A stretch of 64,000 nt of DNA from Nocardia fluminea (GCF_002846365.1 NZ_PJMW01000002.1:2294001-2358000); one strand, 5' to 3'. Counted from the stretch's first letter, positions 27,143 to 36,643 are shown. Notes: generated by a model not told the origin, from the letters alone. Program-made: numbers and translations.

Positions 27143-27160
27143 CGTCAACCAAAATTGACG
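27143..27160. promoter_or_regulatory. Downstream dyad (GTCAA-N6-TTGAC), likely operator 2
   Basis: CGTCAACCAAAATTGACG repeats the GTCAA-N6-TTGAC pattern of the first dyad with a different centre. It ends 2 nt before the ATG of the HTH gene. CAAAAT (27150-27155), 18 nt from the TTGACA -35, could be the -10 and would place transcription start at or beside the ATG (27163), giving a leaderless mRNA. Confidence 0.65.
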
Positions 27161-27162
27161 TC

Positions 27163-27384
27163 ATGACCGATGCAACAACCCTCGCCTCAGCGGCGGGCAA
27201 CCCCGACCCCGCGGTCGGGCTGCGCGCGGTACTCGCCCTGCGCAGGCTGGCCGATCGCCTCGAAACCATCCAGGTCGCCAACGCCAGAGCCAACGGCTGG
27301 TCGTGGCAGGCCATCGCCGAGGCGCTCGAGGTGAGTAAGCAAGCGGTCCATCAGAAACACAACCGGAAAGGTGGAACCCGCTGA
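27163..27384 (+). CDS. Small helix-turn-helix protein paired with a Clp-N protein
   Basis: A 73-residue protein. Residues 18-45 form a helix (GLRAVLALRRLADRLETIQ) and 45-68 a helix-turn-helix (WSWQAIAEALEVSKQAVHQK). It overlaps the Clp-N gene by 1 nt (TGATG). No Shine-Dalgarno precedes the ATG, and two identical-pattern dyads lie just upstream, so it probably represses its own leaderless transcript. This two-gene arrangement (HTH plus Clp N-domain) recurs in actinobacteria to my knowledge. The inducing signal is unknown. Confidence 0.8.
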   Translation: MTDATTLASAAGNPDPAVGLRAVLALRRLADRLETIQVANARANGWSWQAIAEALEVSKQAVHQKHNRKGGTR

Positions 27385-27959
27385 TGTTCGAGAAATTCAG
27401 CCGCGAGGCCAGAACCGCGGTGGTCAGTGCCCAGGACGACGCCAAGGAACTGGGCGCGAAGCGGATCGGACCGGAGCACGTTCTGCTCGGCACCCTGTCC
27501 AACGCCGAACCCGGCCTTCGCGCGGTGCTCGACGCCCGCGGCATCACGGCCGACGGCGTTCGCACCGCCCTCGCCGCCCGCACGAGCGAGCCGCCGCTGG
27601 GCGCCGATGACGCACAGGCCCTTCGCTCGATCGGCATCGACCTGGATGCCGTGCGGGCCAGCATCGCCGACAACTTCGGTCCCGAGGCCTGGGACCGGGC
27701 CGAACCGGAGGACAGACGCGGCATATTCGGCCGGCTGCTCGGCTCTGGGCACATCCCGTTCACCGGCACAGCCAAGAAGTCGCTCGAACTCGCACTGCGC
27801 GAAGCGATCCACCGCAAGGATCGCGAGATCTCCTCGACCTACCTGCTACTCGGCATCTTGCGGGGTGCCGACCCGGGCACCACCGAGCTGCTCGGCGGAC
27901 GCGACGCGGTGTCGGCCCTGCGCGCCGATCTCTACGCGATGCTCGACCACGCCGCGTGA
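27384..27959 (+). CDS. Clp N-terminal (double Clp-N repeat) domain protein without ATPase
   Basis: A 191-residue protein made only of the ClpA/ClpC N-terminal substrate/adaptor-binding domain. The first repeat starts MFEKFSREARTAVVSAQDDA with IGPEHVLLGTL, and the second has FTGTAKKSLELALREAIH and ISSTYLLLGILR. The AAA+ modules of ClpC are absent. It may act as an adaptor, decoy or sensor of Clp substrates, possibly controlling the adjacent HTH repressor. The stand-alone form is known in actinobacteria, but its role is not settled. Coupled to the HTH gene by TGATG. Confidence 0.88.
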   Translation: MFEKFSREARTAVVSAQDDAKELGAKRIGPEHVLLGTLSNAEPGLRAVLDARGITADGVRTALAARTSEPPLGADDAQALRSIGIDLDAVRASIADNFGPEAWDRAEPEDRRGIFGRLLGSGHIPFTGTAKKSLELALREAIHRKDREISSTYLLLGILRGADPGTTELLGGRDAVSALRADLYAMLDHAA

Positions 27960-28022
27960 ATTCCGCCTCGGGTGTGTGTCAGACCCGCCGCAATGTCCGT
28001 TTCCCGGCCTAGCATTGCGTGT

Positions 28023-28418
28023 ATGCAACTAGCAATCCGGTTGGTCATCAACGCCATCGCCATCTGGGCTGCGGCAGCGTGGATCGACAAGATCGACGTC
28101 ATCGTGCCGCCAGAGTGGTCAGCGGAGTGGGGCAACTGGGGCAAGGCTCTGGTCCTGCTCATCGTCGCGCTCGTGTTCACGGCGGTCAACGCCGTGATCA
28201 AGCCGATCGTGCAACTCCTGTCGCTGCCGTTCGTGATCATCACGCTCGGCCTGTTCCTGCTGGTGGTGAACGCGGGAATGCTGTGGCTCACCGCCAAGAT
28301 CACCGAGCTCACCGACTACGGCCTTCGCGTCGACGGCTTCTGGGCGGCGTTGTGGGGCGGCTTGATCATCACACTGGTCAACTGGGTGCTCGGCATTCTG
28401 GTGCCCGACGGCGACTAG
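28023..28418 (+). CDS. Phage holin family 4 / YvlD-like membrane protein
   Basis: A 131-residue membrane protein with four helices (about 5-22, 42-60, 66-92 and 105-126). It includes [19 protein letters not shown] and [17 protein letters not shown], the signature of the YvlD/Phage_holin_4 family. Such proteins are chromosomal in many bacteria and are not evidence of a prophage. It is convergent with menA, the two coding ends overlapping by 4 nt. The ATG at 28023 is the first codon before the hydrophobic helix. Confidence 0.85.
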   Translation: MQLAIRLVINAIAIWAAAAWIDKIDVIVPPEWSAEWGNWGKALVLLIVALVFTAVNAVIKPIVQLLSLPFVIITLGLFLLVVNAGMLWLTAKITELTDYGLRVDGFWAALWGGLIITLVNWVLGILVPDGD

Positions 28419-29287
28419 CCGGCGAGCCCGACGGCCAGCGCGCTCAGCGCCGACCAGGCCAGCAGGGCCAGCCCCGAATCGCGGAGGGCGGGAATCAGTT
28501 CCAGCCCGCCCTTGCCGGTGCGCACGGGGGCGTTGGCCCGGATCGCCAGCGGCAACGCGAGCAGTCCGGCCAGCGCCCACGGCGTACGCGCGATCAGCGC
28601 GAGGCTGATCACGAACGGCGCCGCGAGCAACACCAGGTGCAGGGTGCGGGTACGCGCGTCACCGAGTTTCACCGCGAGGGTGACCTTGCCGGACTCGGTG
28701 TCGGTCGGGATGTCACGCAGGTTGTTGGCCACCAGCACCGCGCTGGAGAACGCGCCGACCCCGATCGCGAGCAGCAGACCCACCCAGTCGACCCGCAGCG
28801 CCTGCACGTACTGGGTGCCGAGCACCGCGATCAGCCCGAAGAACACGAACACGGCGATCTCGCCGAAACCGCTGTAGCCGTAGGGTTTGCTGCCGCCGGT
28901 GTAGAACCAGGCGCCCGCCAGGCACAGTGCGCCGATCAGCACCAGCCACCACGCGGTGGTCACGGCCAGCACCAGGCCGGCGACCGCGCCGATCGCGAGG
29001 CTGAGCACCGCGGCGGTGCGAACAGCTCTCGGGGACGCCAGCTTCGAGCCGACCAATCGCAGGGGGCCGACCCGCACGTCGTCGGTGCCGCGAATGCCGT
29101 CGGAGTAGTCGTTGGCGTAGTTCACCCCGACGATCAGCGCCAGCGAAACGAGCAGCGCCAGAATCGCTTTCCACCAGACGGCGCCGTCGACCGACGCGGC
29201 GGCGCCGGTGCCCGCGAGTACCGGTGCGATCGCGTTGGGCAGCGTCCGTGGTCGGGCGCCCTCGATCCATTCCGCTGCTGTAGCCAT
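28415..29287 (-). CDS. menA: 1,4-dihydroxy-2-naphthoate polyprenyltransferase
   Basis: A 290-residue UbiA-superfamily membrane enzyme with eight or nine helices. It attaches the polyprenyl tail to 1,4-dihydroxy-2-naphthoate, giving demethylmenaquinone. The Mg-diphosphate motif is [12 protein letters not shown] (N56-G67), and the second acidic region is [16 protein letters not shown]. The ATG at 29287 opens [17 protein letters not shown], the usual family start. Substrates come from the menD/E/B products and from the prenyl synthase encoded at 53998. Corresponds to Rv0534c. Confidence 0.96.
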   Translation of the reverse strand: MATAAEWIEGARPRTLPNAIAPVLAGTGAAASVDGAVWWKAILALLVSLALIVGVNYANDYSDGIRGTDDVRVGPLRLVGSKLASPRAVRTAAVLSLAIGAVAGLVLAVTTAWWLVLIGALCLAGAWFYTGGSKPYGYSGFGEIAVFVFFGLIAVLGTQYVQALRVDWVGLLLAIGVGAFSSAVLVANNLRDIPTDTESGKVTLAVKLGDARTRTLHLVLLAAPFVISLALIARTPWALAGLLALPLAIRANAPVRTGKGGLELIPALRDSGLALLAWSALSALAVGLAG

Positions 29288-29370
29288 GGCTCGAAGCCTA
29301 ATCCGACACGGACGCACCGCGCTCCTGGAGTCCCTCGCGGGCGGCCGGAGGGTGGGACAGGGCGGCGGCG

Positions 29371-29835
29371 TCAGGCGGGGGAGGATTCGGCGATCGTCTT
29401 GAGCCTGGCCAGTCCCTTGTCGAAGTCCTTGCCGATGAGATTGTCGATCGGGAACACCTTGCCGAGCACGCCCATCAGACCGGAATGGGTGCCGGTCATC
29501 TTCCAGGTCACGTCGGTACCACCGGCGACGGGCACGAAAGTGAAGGTGACGAAATTGGTGGCCTTGAACGGCTTCTCGAAAGTGAGCTCCACGCCGATCT
29601 CGCGTTCGGCGTCGGCCTTGATCTCCATCACGCCCGCGCCGGCTTTGCGGTTGCCCCGCCATGCGTAGCGGGCGCCGACGCCGGATTCCGGGCCGGTGTA
29701 GGTCCGCGCGAGCTGCGGGTCGGCGTCTTCCCACGGCGACCACAGCCGCCACTGGTGGAAGTTGTCGATCAGTGCGTGGATCCGTGCCGGTTCAGCGGCG
29801 ATGACGGTGCGCCGCGACACCTCGAAGTTGCCCAT
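29371..29835 (-). CDS. SRPBCC (START/polyketide cyclase-like) family protein
   Basis: A 154-residue single-domain protein of the SRPBCC ligand-binding fold. It begins [20 protein letters not shown], with the typical [12 protein letters not shown] segment after the first helix and a late [13 protein letters not shown] strand. It probably binds a small hydrophobic ligand; no catalytic role is implied. The start at 29835 is set by homology to the first strand. It is divergent from the AfsR-type regulator, 114 nt away. Confidence 0.8.
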   Translation of the reverse strand: MGNFEVSRRTVIAAEPARIHALIDNFHQWRLWSPWEDADPQLARTYTGPESGVGARYAWRGNRKAGAGVMEIKADAEREIGVELTFEKPFKATNFVTFTFVPVAGGTDVTWKMTGTHSGLMGVLGKVFPIDNLIGKDFDKGLARLKTIAESSPA

Positions 29836-29949
29836 GCTCGTGAGCCTAAGGCGAGGTGGGGACAAAATCGCGGGACACAGCGTCGGCGGTGTCGCGCCGG
29901 GGCGCGAACCGGGAGCCGGGCACCGCGCTCGCCTACGATGACATCCGGC

Positions 29950-32900
29950 ATGTCTGTACCGCACCGCGGCCCCGAGGGGCCGACCTCCGAGGCTCTCTCC
30001 CGCGTTGTCGTGGGGGTCCTCGGCGTGATCGCGATCCGCCGCGACGACGTCTTGGTCGCGCTGCCCGGCGCCCGCGCCAGGCTGCTGCTGGCCGCGCTCG
30101 CGGTGCACCCCGGCCGGGCTCGTAGCGCCGCATCGCTGATCGACGAGGTGTGGGGCGAACAACCGCCTCGGGCGCCGATGAACGCGCTGCACACGCAGGT
30201 CTCACGCTTGCGGGCGATGCTGCCCGACGGCGCGCTGGAGATCGGCCCCGCCGGCTACCGGCTGCGACTGGCCGCCGACAGCGTCGACCTCACCGCGGTC
30301 GCCGCGCTGGCCCGTCACGCCGAACAGCACCTGAGCGCGGGAAACCCCTCCGCGGGCCTCGCCGCGATCGCGCTGGCCCGCACCCTCTGGCGCGGCGAAC
30401 CGGGCGCCGATCTTCCTGATTCCGCCCCCGCGGACGATCTGCGCGCGGCCGCCGCCGAGCTCCGCCGCCACCTCGATCACACCGAACTCACCGCCCATAC
30501 CAGCCTGCGCGACTTCACCGCCGCCATCCCGCTGGCCCGCGCGGTCGCGGCGAGCAACCCGCTCGACGAATCCGCGCACACGAGCTTGATCCGTCTGCTG
30601 GCCGCCGCGGACCGGCCCAACGAAGCCCTCGAGGTCTTCGCCGCGTACCGCCTGCGCCTGATCGAAGAACTCGGCGCCGACCCCGGACCCACTCTCCTGG
30701 CCCTCAACGCGGCCGTCCTGCGTGGTGAACCGGTCGACCCTCCTGGAACCCACGCGCCACAGCGCACCCATGATGCGGACCCGAACGGCTCGACGCCGAC
30801 GAACCGCTCGGCGCTCGATGTAGTCGGTGGCAGCGTCAACGGACAGCCGGGCTCGGACATCGGGCATTCCGCCGCATCCTGGCCCACCGAGCGGCACCCG
30901 GCCGTCGCTGCCCGCTCCCATACCGAGGAAAATCTGGTCGGATCGTCAGGAAGTTCGACCAGCGACGGTGGCGATCGGCGCAACGGCGCACAACCCACCG
31001 AGAGCGACCAGAACACGCTGCCCGCCGAAGCGGCGAACGGCACGCCCCACCGATCGCCGTCACCGCACACCCCGGTACCCCGCACAGCACTCGGCCTGCG
31101 CGCCGCACCCAATGAATTGCTCGGCCGCACGGCGGATCTCGACGCGATCACCGACCTGACCCACCGCTCCAGGGTGACGACCGTCCTCGGCCCCGGCGGC
31201 ACCGGCAAGACCAGGGTCGCCAACGCGGTGGGTGAACGGCTGGCCCGCTCCGTGCCGGTGGTGCTCGTCGAATTGGCCTCGGTGCAGTCCGAATCGGAGC
31301 CGGGTGCGCAGTCGCGCGCGGGTATCGAGGTCGCGATCGGGCAGGTGATCGGCCTGGGTGAGGTGCGCGAAACCGGCGCCATCCGGGCGGGCAGGCGCCT
31401 CGACGCGAGGACCCGCCTGCGTGAGGCGCTCGCGGCCCGGCCGATGGTCTTGATCCTGGACAATTGCGAGCACGTGATCGACGCCGCCGCCGAGGTTGTC
31501 GCCGATCTCGTCGGTAGTTGCGCCCAGCTGACCGTGCTCACCACCAGCCGCTCACCGCTGGCGATCACGGCCGAATCCGTGTATCCCCTCGCTCCGCTGG
31601 CGATCGACGCCGCCGGTTCGCCTGCCACGGAACTGTTCTCGGCCCGCGCCAGGGCGGTGCGTCCCGACGTGCGCCTCGACCCCGGCACGGTGGCCCGGTT
31701 GTGCCGCACCCTCGACGGTCTCCCGCTGGCGATCGAGCTAGCCGCCGCGCGGGTGCGCACGATGAGCGTCGCCGAGATCGAGACCAGGCTCGAACATCGG
31801 TTCGCCCTGTTACGCAGTGGCGATCGGTCCGCCCCGCACCGGCACCGCACGCTGCACGCGGTGATCGCCTGGAGCTGGAATCTGCTCGACCCCGATCAGC
31901 AGGTGACCTTGCGTCGGCTGAGCCGTTTCGCGGCCGGGTTCACCCTGTCCGCGGCCGAGATCGTCGCCGCCGGACCTGATGTCGCCGGTGCGGTCGACGG
32001 GCTGGTCGGCCAGTCCCTGCTGACCGTCCTGGACGACCCCGACGGGGCCGGCATCCGCTATCGCATGCTCGAAACGGTCCGTGAGTTCGGCGCCGAACAG
32101 ATCGCCGCCGTCGACGCGGCGACCGACGGCGCCGAATCCGCGCTCGTTCGCGACCGGATGTTCCGCTGGGCACGGGAATTCGCGCTGGCGTCGTTTCGCG
32201 GTTATCGCGACGGTGATCAGGTGACGTCGGTGCTGGCGGTGACCGCCGACCTCGACAACCTGGTCGCCGTGCTGCGCACCGCCGTCGATCGCGCCGACGC
32301 GCACACCGCGTACTCGGTCTTCCCGGTGGTCGCGATGGTGTGGGTGATGCGTGGCGCGCATCTGGAATTCACCGGGTGGGCAATGCGGTTGGTCGTCGTC
32401 GCGCCGCCCCCACCGGCCTCGGGCGAGGCCGCCGACCTCCAGATGATCACGCACCTGCTGACCTGCCTGCACATGCTGTTCCTCAAAGACGGTGGCGTGC
32501 GCGCGACGGCGATCGTGCGTATGCGCGCGCGACGGTTGCTGCCCCACCCCGATCTCGATCCCGGTCTGTCCTTTCTCGGAGCGGTGATCACCGCGCAGCC
32601 CGGTCGATTCCGGTTGGGCAGGCTCTTCGCGCGGGGCGCGCGCTCGCCTCATCAGCAGGTCAGGATCGCCGCGAGGGTGGCCCGTTCCAACTTCTGGGAG
32701 AACGGCGGCAATGTCGCGGGCTCCACCCTCGACTCCTTGCGCGCTCTCGACGACATGGACCCGGCGGAGGTCTGGGGCAGGGCCACGGTGTCTCAGCACC
32801 TGGCCCAGCTGTGCGGCCAGTCCGCGCGCTACGACGAGGCCGTGACGTACTACCGCGAGGCGCTGGAGCTGATGGGCGCGCTCCGCGTGCACGACGAGAT

Positions 32901-33570
32901 CATGGAGAGCCGCTGCTATCTGGCCGCGGCGCTGGTGGGCGGTGGCAGGCTCGAGCAGGCGCGCGCCGAACTCGACTTCGCGGTGCGACCCGACGATTCC
33001 GGCATCAGTCCGGTGGACGACCCCACGGTGCGCCGCAATCACCGCCTGGCCAACGCCGCGACGGCCATCGCCGAACTCGAACTCGCCGAGGGCGACATCG
33101 ACGCCGGACTCGGCCATTACCGTCGCGGGCTCGAGCTGCTCGGCTGGCCCGACTTCGAGCCGACGCCCGGTCCCGGTTCGATGATGATGGCGGCGGCCAC
33201 CGTCAGTGCCCATGTGCTGCACGGCCGGGCACCCGCTGCCGCCGACCTGGTGGCACAGCTGATCGAGACCGCCGCTCAACGCCTTGCCCAGTACATCGAC
33301 CTGCCGCAGATCGGGGCGGTCGCGTGCGGACTCGGTTCCTACCTGCTCGCCATCGCGCCCTCGAGTAGCGAGGGGCTCGAACTGCTCACCCTCGCCAGGA
33401 CATCGGTGGCCAGGCAGGACGGTCCGTCGATGGAACTGACCGCCCACGTCGCCCTGCACCGAGGTGCCGTCGGCGACGCCGCGATGGACGCCGCTCTGCA
33501 TCGCGCGGCGGGTACCCGCCGTCTCGACGCCGCGACCCGCATCATCGAGATTCTCGCCGGACTGCGCTGA
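29950..33570 (+). CDS. AfsR/SARP-family STAND regulator (BTAD + NB-ARC-like ATPase)
   Basis: A 1206-residue signal-transduction ATPase. Residues about 18-95 form an OmpR-like winged helix and about 100-245 a bacterial transcriptional activation domain (ELGADPGPTLLALNAAVLRG). A disordered Pro/Ser/Thr/Asn-rich linker (about 255-380) leads to an NTPase module with Walker A GPGGTGKTR (about 413-421) and LILDNCEHVID (about 499), followed by the LDGLPLAIELAAARVRTMS block typical of the family. The last 550 residues are helical, TPR-like. It would sense a ligand and activate transcription. No antibiotic cluster is visible; its nearest neighbours are a DrrAB exporter and an SRPBCC protein. The ATG at 29950 is the first before the winged helix. 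Confidence 0.88.
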   Translation: MSVPHRGPEGPTSEALSRVVVGVLGVIAIRRDDVLVALPGARARLLLAALAVHPGRARSAASLIDEVWGEQPPRAPMNALHTQVSRLRAMLPDGALEIGPAGYRLRLAADSVDLTAVAALARHAEQHLSAGNPSAGLAAIALARTLWRGEPGADLPDSAPADDLRAAAAELRRHLDHTELTAHTSLRDFTAAIPLARAVAASNPLDESAHTSLIRLLAAADRPNEALEVFAAYRLRLIEELGADPGPTLLALNAAVLRGEPVDPPGTHAPQRTHDADPNGSTPTNRSALDVVGGSVNGQPGSDIGHSAASWPTERHPAVAARSHTEENLVGSSGSSTSDGGDRRNGAQPTESDQNTLPAEAANGTPHRSPSPHTPVPRTALGLRAAPNELLGRTADLDAITDLTHRSRVTTVLGPGGTGKTRVANAVGERLARSVPVVLVELASVQSESEPGAQSRAGIEVAIGQVIGLGEVRETGAIRAGRRLDARTRLREALAARPMVLILDNCEHVIDAAAEVVADLVGSCAQLTVLTTSRSPLAITAESVYPLAPLAIDAAGSPATELFSARARAVRPDVRLDPGTVARLCRTLDGLPLAIELAAARVRTMSVAEIETRLEHRFALLRSGDRSAPHRHRTLHAVIAWSWNLLDPDQQVTLRRLSRFAAGFTLSAAEIVAAGPDVAGAVDGLVGQSLLTVLDDPDGAGIRYRMLETVREFGAEQIAAVDAATDGAESALVRDRMFRWAREFALASFRGYRDGDQVTSVLAVTADLDNLVAVLRTAVDRADAHTAYSVFPVVAMVWVMRGAHLEFTGWAMRLVVVAPPPPASGEAADLQMITHLLTCLHMLFLKDGGVRATAIVRMRARRLLPHPDLDPGLSFLGAVITAQPGRFRLGRLFARGARSPHQQVRIAARVARSNFWENGGNVAGSTLDSLRALDDMDPAEVWGRATVSQHLAQLCGQSARYDEAVTYYREALELMGALRVHDEIMESRCYLAAALVGGGRLEQARAELDFAVRPDDSGISPVDDPTVRRNHRLANAATAIAELELAEGDIDAGLGHYRRGLELLGWPDFEPTPGPGSMMMAAATVSAHVLHGRAPAAADLVAQLIETAAQRLAQYIDLPQIGAVACGLGSYLLAIAPSSSEGLELLTLARTSVARQDGPSMELTAHVALHRGAVGDAAMDAALHRAAGTRRLDAATRIIEILAGLR

Positions 33571-33574
33571 CCCG

Positions 33575-33611
33575 GCAACGGCACCCGACCCAATGGATCG
33601 GATGCCGTTGC
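33575..33611. terminator. Terminator between the AfsR-type gene and the ABC permease gene
   Basis: GCAACGGCA (33575-33583) pairs with TGCCGTTGC (33603-33611), and an inner CCGA/TCGG pair extends the stem. It lies between convergent genes and can end both. Confidence 0.7.
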
Positions 33612-33624
33612 GCGAGAGAGGTGT

Positions 33625-34449
33625 TCAGGCGCGGCGCATGTAGGCCCGCACCGCCAGTGGCGCGAAGATCGCGATCACCACGAGCGACCCGACCAGCGAC
33701 CAGACGAGGTCGGTGCCGTAACTGTTGTCGTTCATCAGTGCCCGGCAGGTGTTGACCATGTAGTACACCGGGTTGGCGTGATTGAGCGCCTGCATCCAGC
33801 CCGGCATGGTGCTCACCGGGGCGAAGGCGCCGGACATGAACGTCAGCGGGAACATCACCATCATCGAGATGCCCTGCACGGACGCCGCGCTTTTGCCGGT
33901 GACGCCGACCAGCGCCCAGATCCAGCTGACCGCGAACGAGCACACCACGACCACCAGGCAGGCCGCGACCACGCCGGCCAGTCCGCCGCCCGGCCGGTAG
34001 CCGAGGCACAGTCCGACGAGCACGGTCAGGGTCGAGGCGATGGCGTAGCGCACCATGTCGGCCAGCAGCGCACCGGACAGCGCCGAGACCCGGGCGATGG
34101 GCAGGGATTTGAAGCGGTCGAACACGCCCTTGTCCATGTCCTCGCGCAGCTGCGTGCCGGTGACCACCGAGGTCAGCACCACGGTTTGCACCAGGATGCC
34201 CGGGATCAGCACCGGCAGGTAGCCGGACACGCTGCCCGAGATCGCGCCGCCGAAGATGTAGGTGAACAGCGCCGTGAACAGGATCGGCTGCACCGTCACG
34301 TCGAAGAGCTGTTCGGGATTGTGTTTGATCTTGAGCAGGCCGCGATAGGCCATCGTGAACGAGGTGGAGATGGTGTCGCGCAGGCTGATTCGGTCGCTGG
34401 CCTGGAGAAACTCGTCAGTGGTCGGGGGAGCGGTGAGAACTGCGGTCAT
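33625..34449 (-). CDS. ABC-2 type (DrrB-like) multidrug exporter permease
   Basis: A 274-residue permease with six predicted helices (about 55-75, 80-100, 130-155, 160-185, 195-215 and 245-265). The first loop holds FDVTVQPILFTALFTYIFG, and QLREDMDKGVFDRFKSLPI is the conserved cytosolic coupling helix of DrrB proteins. Its start overlaps the ATPase gene by 4 nt (ATGA), so the two form one transporter. Substrate unknown; daunorubicin-type names reflect homology only. Confidence 0.88.
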   Translation of the reverse strand: MTAVLTAPPTTDEFLQASDRISLRDTISTSFTMAYRGLLKIKHNPEQLFDVTVQPILFTALFTYIFGGAISGSVSGYLPVLIPGILVQTVVLTSVVTGTQLREDMDKGVFDRFKSLPIARVSALSGALLADMVRYAIASTLTVLVGLCLGYRPGGGLAGVVAACLVVVVCSFAVSWIWALVGVTGKSAASVQGISMMVMFPLTFMSGAFAPVSTMPGWMQALNHANPVYYMVNTCRALMNDNSYGTDLVWSLVGSLVVIAIFAPLAVRAYMRRA

Positions 34450-35432
34450 GCCGCGCTCCGTTCGGTGTCGTCGGATTCGTCGGCCGGGTGGCCGGTGATG
34501 GTGAGGAAGACCTCGTCGAGCGTCGGCTTGCTGACGGTGATCTCCTCGACCCCGACCTCCCAGTCACGCAACCGGATCAGCAGGTCGGCGGTGAGATTCG
34601 GGTCGGGCAGCGGCGCGGTGAGCCTGCCCGCTTCGGGGCTGACCTGCGCGCTCACGCCGAGGAAGTCGCCGACGATGCGGCGGGCCTCGTCGAGTTGTTC
34701 GGGATCGACCAGTGTCAGGTGGACCGAGGCGCCGCCGATGGAGGCCTTGAGCTCGTCGGCGGTGCCGTCGGCGATCACCTTGCCGCGGTCGATCACCGCG
34801 ATCCGGTCGGCCAGCTGATCGGCCTCGTCGAGGTACTGGGTGGTGAGCAGCACCGTCGCGCCCTCGCGGACCAGCCGCCGGATGGTGTCCCACATCTGCG
34901 CGCGTGTGCGGGGATCGAGGCCGGTGGTCGGTTCGTCGAGGAACAGCAGCGGCGGGGTGGAGATGAGGCTCGCGGCGAGGTCGAGGCGCCTGCGCATGCC
35001 GCCGGAGAAGTTCTTCAGCGGCTTGGACGCGGCCTCGGCGAGGTCGAACTCGGCGAGCAGGTCGACGGCCTTGCGCCGGGCGTCACCCCTGTTCAGGCCG
35101 AGCAGGCGGGCGAAGATGATCAGGTTCTCGGTGGCGGTGAGTTCCTCGTCGACCGAGGCGTACTGGCCGGTGACGCCGATGAGCGAGCGCACCGCGTTCG
35201 GTTCGGCCACGACGTCGCGGCCGAAGATCCGGGCGCTGCCGCCGTCGGGACGCAGCAGGGTCGCCAGCATCTTGATGGTCGTGGTCTTGCCCGCGCCGTT
35301 CGGTCCGAGCACGCCGTAGACGGCGCCGCGCGGCACCGTCAGGCTGACACCGTCGACCGCCCGCTGCTTCCCGAACACCTTGACCAGCCCGTCCGCCTCG
35401 ACGGCGAGGGATGAAGTGGGTGTGTAAGTCAT
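34446..35432 (-). CDS. ABC exporter ATP-binding protein (DrrA-like)
   Basis: A 328-residue ABC ATPase. Walker A is GPNGAGKTT (43-51), the Q-loop is GVTGQYASVDEELT, the signature is NFSGGMRRRLDLAAS, and Walker B with D-loop is LLFLDEPTTGLDP. The C-terminal 90 residues (from about 235) form the DrrA-type accessory domain, ending EITVSKPTLDEVFLTITG. The start at 35432 (MTYTPTSSLAVEADGL) is chosen because upstream in-frame sequence overlaps menE and is low-complexity. It energises the adjacent permease. Confidence 0.92.
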   Translation of the reverse strand: MTYTPTSSLAVEADGLVKVFGKQRAVDGVSLTVPRGAVYGVLGPNGAGKTTTIKMLATLLRPDGGSARIFGRDVVAEPNAVRSLIGVTGQYASVDEELTATENLIIFARLLGLNRGDARRKAVDLLAEFDLAEAASKPLKNFSGGMRRRLDLAASLISTPPLLFLDEPTTGLDPRTRAQMWDTIRRLVREGATVLLTTQYLDEADQLADRIAVIDRGKVIADGTADELKASIGGASVHLTLVDPEQLDEARRIVGDFLGVSAQVSPEAGRLTAPLPDPNLTADLLIRLRDWEVGVEEITVSKPTLDEVFLTITGHPADESDDTERSAA

Positions 35433-35491
35433 GAGCACCACCGTGCCCACCCCGACTTGCACGCCCCTTGCACGGAGCTGTCGTCTGGCGG

Positions 35492-36643
35492 CTATTCGGC
35501 CAGCAGGAGCTTGCGTAGGGCCGTGCGGTCGGGCTTGCCGGGGCCGCGTAGTGGGATTTCGGACAGTACGGACAGTTCGCGCGGTGCGGCGATCGAGTCG
35601 AGTTCGGCCACCACGTGGGCACGGATCTCGTCCAGCGTCGGCGCGGCACCGGGTGCCGGCACGATCGCGACCGCGACCCGCTGACCGAGCCGTTCGTCGG
35701 GCAGGCCGAGCACGATGCACTCGCGGATACCGGGGTGGTTGGCCAGCACAGCCTCCACCACTTGCGGAATCACCAGCAGCCCGCCGGTCATGATCGCCTC
35801 GTCGAGGCGGCCCGAGATCGAGAGCACGCCGTCGTCGAAGGAGCCCGCGTCCTCGGTCCGGAACCAGCCGGGCTCGGCGAAGGCCGGATGATCGGGCAGA
35901 TTGCGGTAACCGCGCGCGATCATCGCGCCGCCGAGGATCACGCGACCGTCCTCGATCCGCACCTCGGTGCCGTCGAGCGGCACGCCCTCGTAGACGCACC
36001 CGCCGCACGTTTCGCTCATCCCGTACGTGCGTACCACGGTGATACCGAGGTCACGGGCCCGATCCAGCACCGGCGCCGGCGTGGCCGCACCGCCGACCAG
36101 GACACCGTCGAGTTCGGCCAGCGCCTTGGCCGCCACCGGCGAATCCAGCGATTTGATCAGCTGCGTCGGCACCAGCGCGGTGTAGCGGCGCGGTCCACGC
36201 ATCGCGCCGACGGCTCCAGCCAGCGCCTCGGGCAGGAAACCGCCCGACACATCGAGCACGGTCGGCTCGGTACCGGCGAGAATGCTGCGCAGCAACACCT
36301 GGATACCGGCGATGTGATGGGTGGGCAGCGCCAGTAGCCAGCTGCCCGGCCCGCCGAGGCGGTCATGGGTCGCGTTGCCACTGGCCCGCAGTGCCTCGGC
36401 GCCGAGCAACGCGCCCTTGGGGATTCCGGTGGTGCCCGAGGTGGTCACGACCAACGCGACATCGTCGTCGATCGGATCGCCCGGCTTGAGCGCGTCGGAG
36501 AGCCTGCGCGCCTCCCGCCGATCGGTGGTCGGGATCGGTAACCATGCCGGGCCGCCGCCGTCGAGGGCTTGGCGCAGGTGGGGCATCACTTCGCTGACCC
36601 CGGAACCGGTCGGCATCTGCAGCGTCCGCAGGGTCCTGCTCAC
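35492..36643 (-). CDS. menE: o-Succinylbenzoate-CoA ligase
   Basis: A 383-residue acyl-adenylate-forming enzyme that activates o-succinylbenzoate with CoA and ATP. The P-loop is VVTTSGTTGIPKGALL (65-80), the A5 motif is RTYGMSETCGGCVYEG, the A7 motif is WFRTEDAGSF, and the C-terminal catalytic lysine is near GPGKPDRTALRK. It is shorter than most acyl-CoA ligases, as usual for actinobacterial MenE. GTG start at 36643. The next step (MenB) is encoded upstream on the same strand. Confidence 0.94.
   Translation of the reverse strand: MSRTLRTLQMPTGSGVSEVMPHLRQALDGGGPAWLPIPTTDRREARRLSDALKPGDPIDDDVALVVTTSGTTGIPKGALLGAEALRASGNATHDRLGGPGSWLLALPTHHIAGIQVLLRSILAGTEPTVLDVSGGFLPEALAGAVGAMRGPRRYTALVPTQLIKSLDSPVAAKALAELDGVLVGGAATPAPVLDRARDLGITVVRTYGMSETCGGCVYEGVPLDGTEVRIEDGRVILGGAMIARGYRNLPDHPAFAEPGWFRTEDAGSFDDGVLSISGRLDEAIMTGGLLVIPQVVEAVLANHPGIRECIVLGLPDERLGQRVAVAIVPAPGAAPTLDEIRAHVVAELDSIAAPRELSVLSEIPLRGPGKPDRTALRKLLLAE

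Noticed and set aside
28023..28418. Prophage remnant suggested by the holin-like protein
   Set aside because: The YvlD/holin-4 family is chromosomal in many bacteria and no phage, integrase or att site is nearby.
29485..29949. Upstream in-frame extension of the AfsR-type protein, adding 155 residues
   Set aside because: It overlaps the SRPBCC gene on the other strand, has no conserved domain, and the winged helix begins normally after the ATG at 29950.
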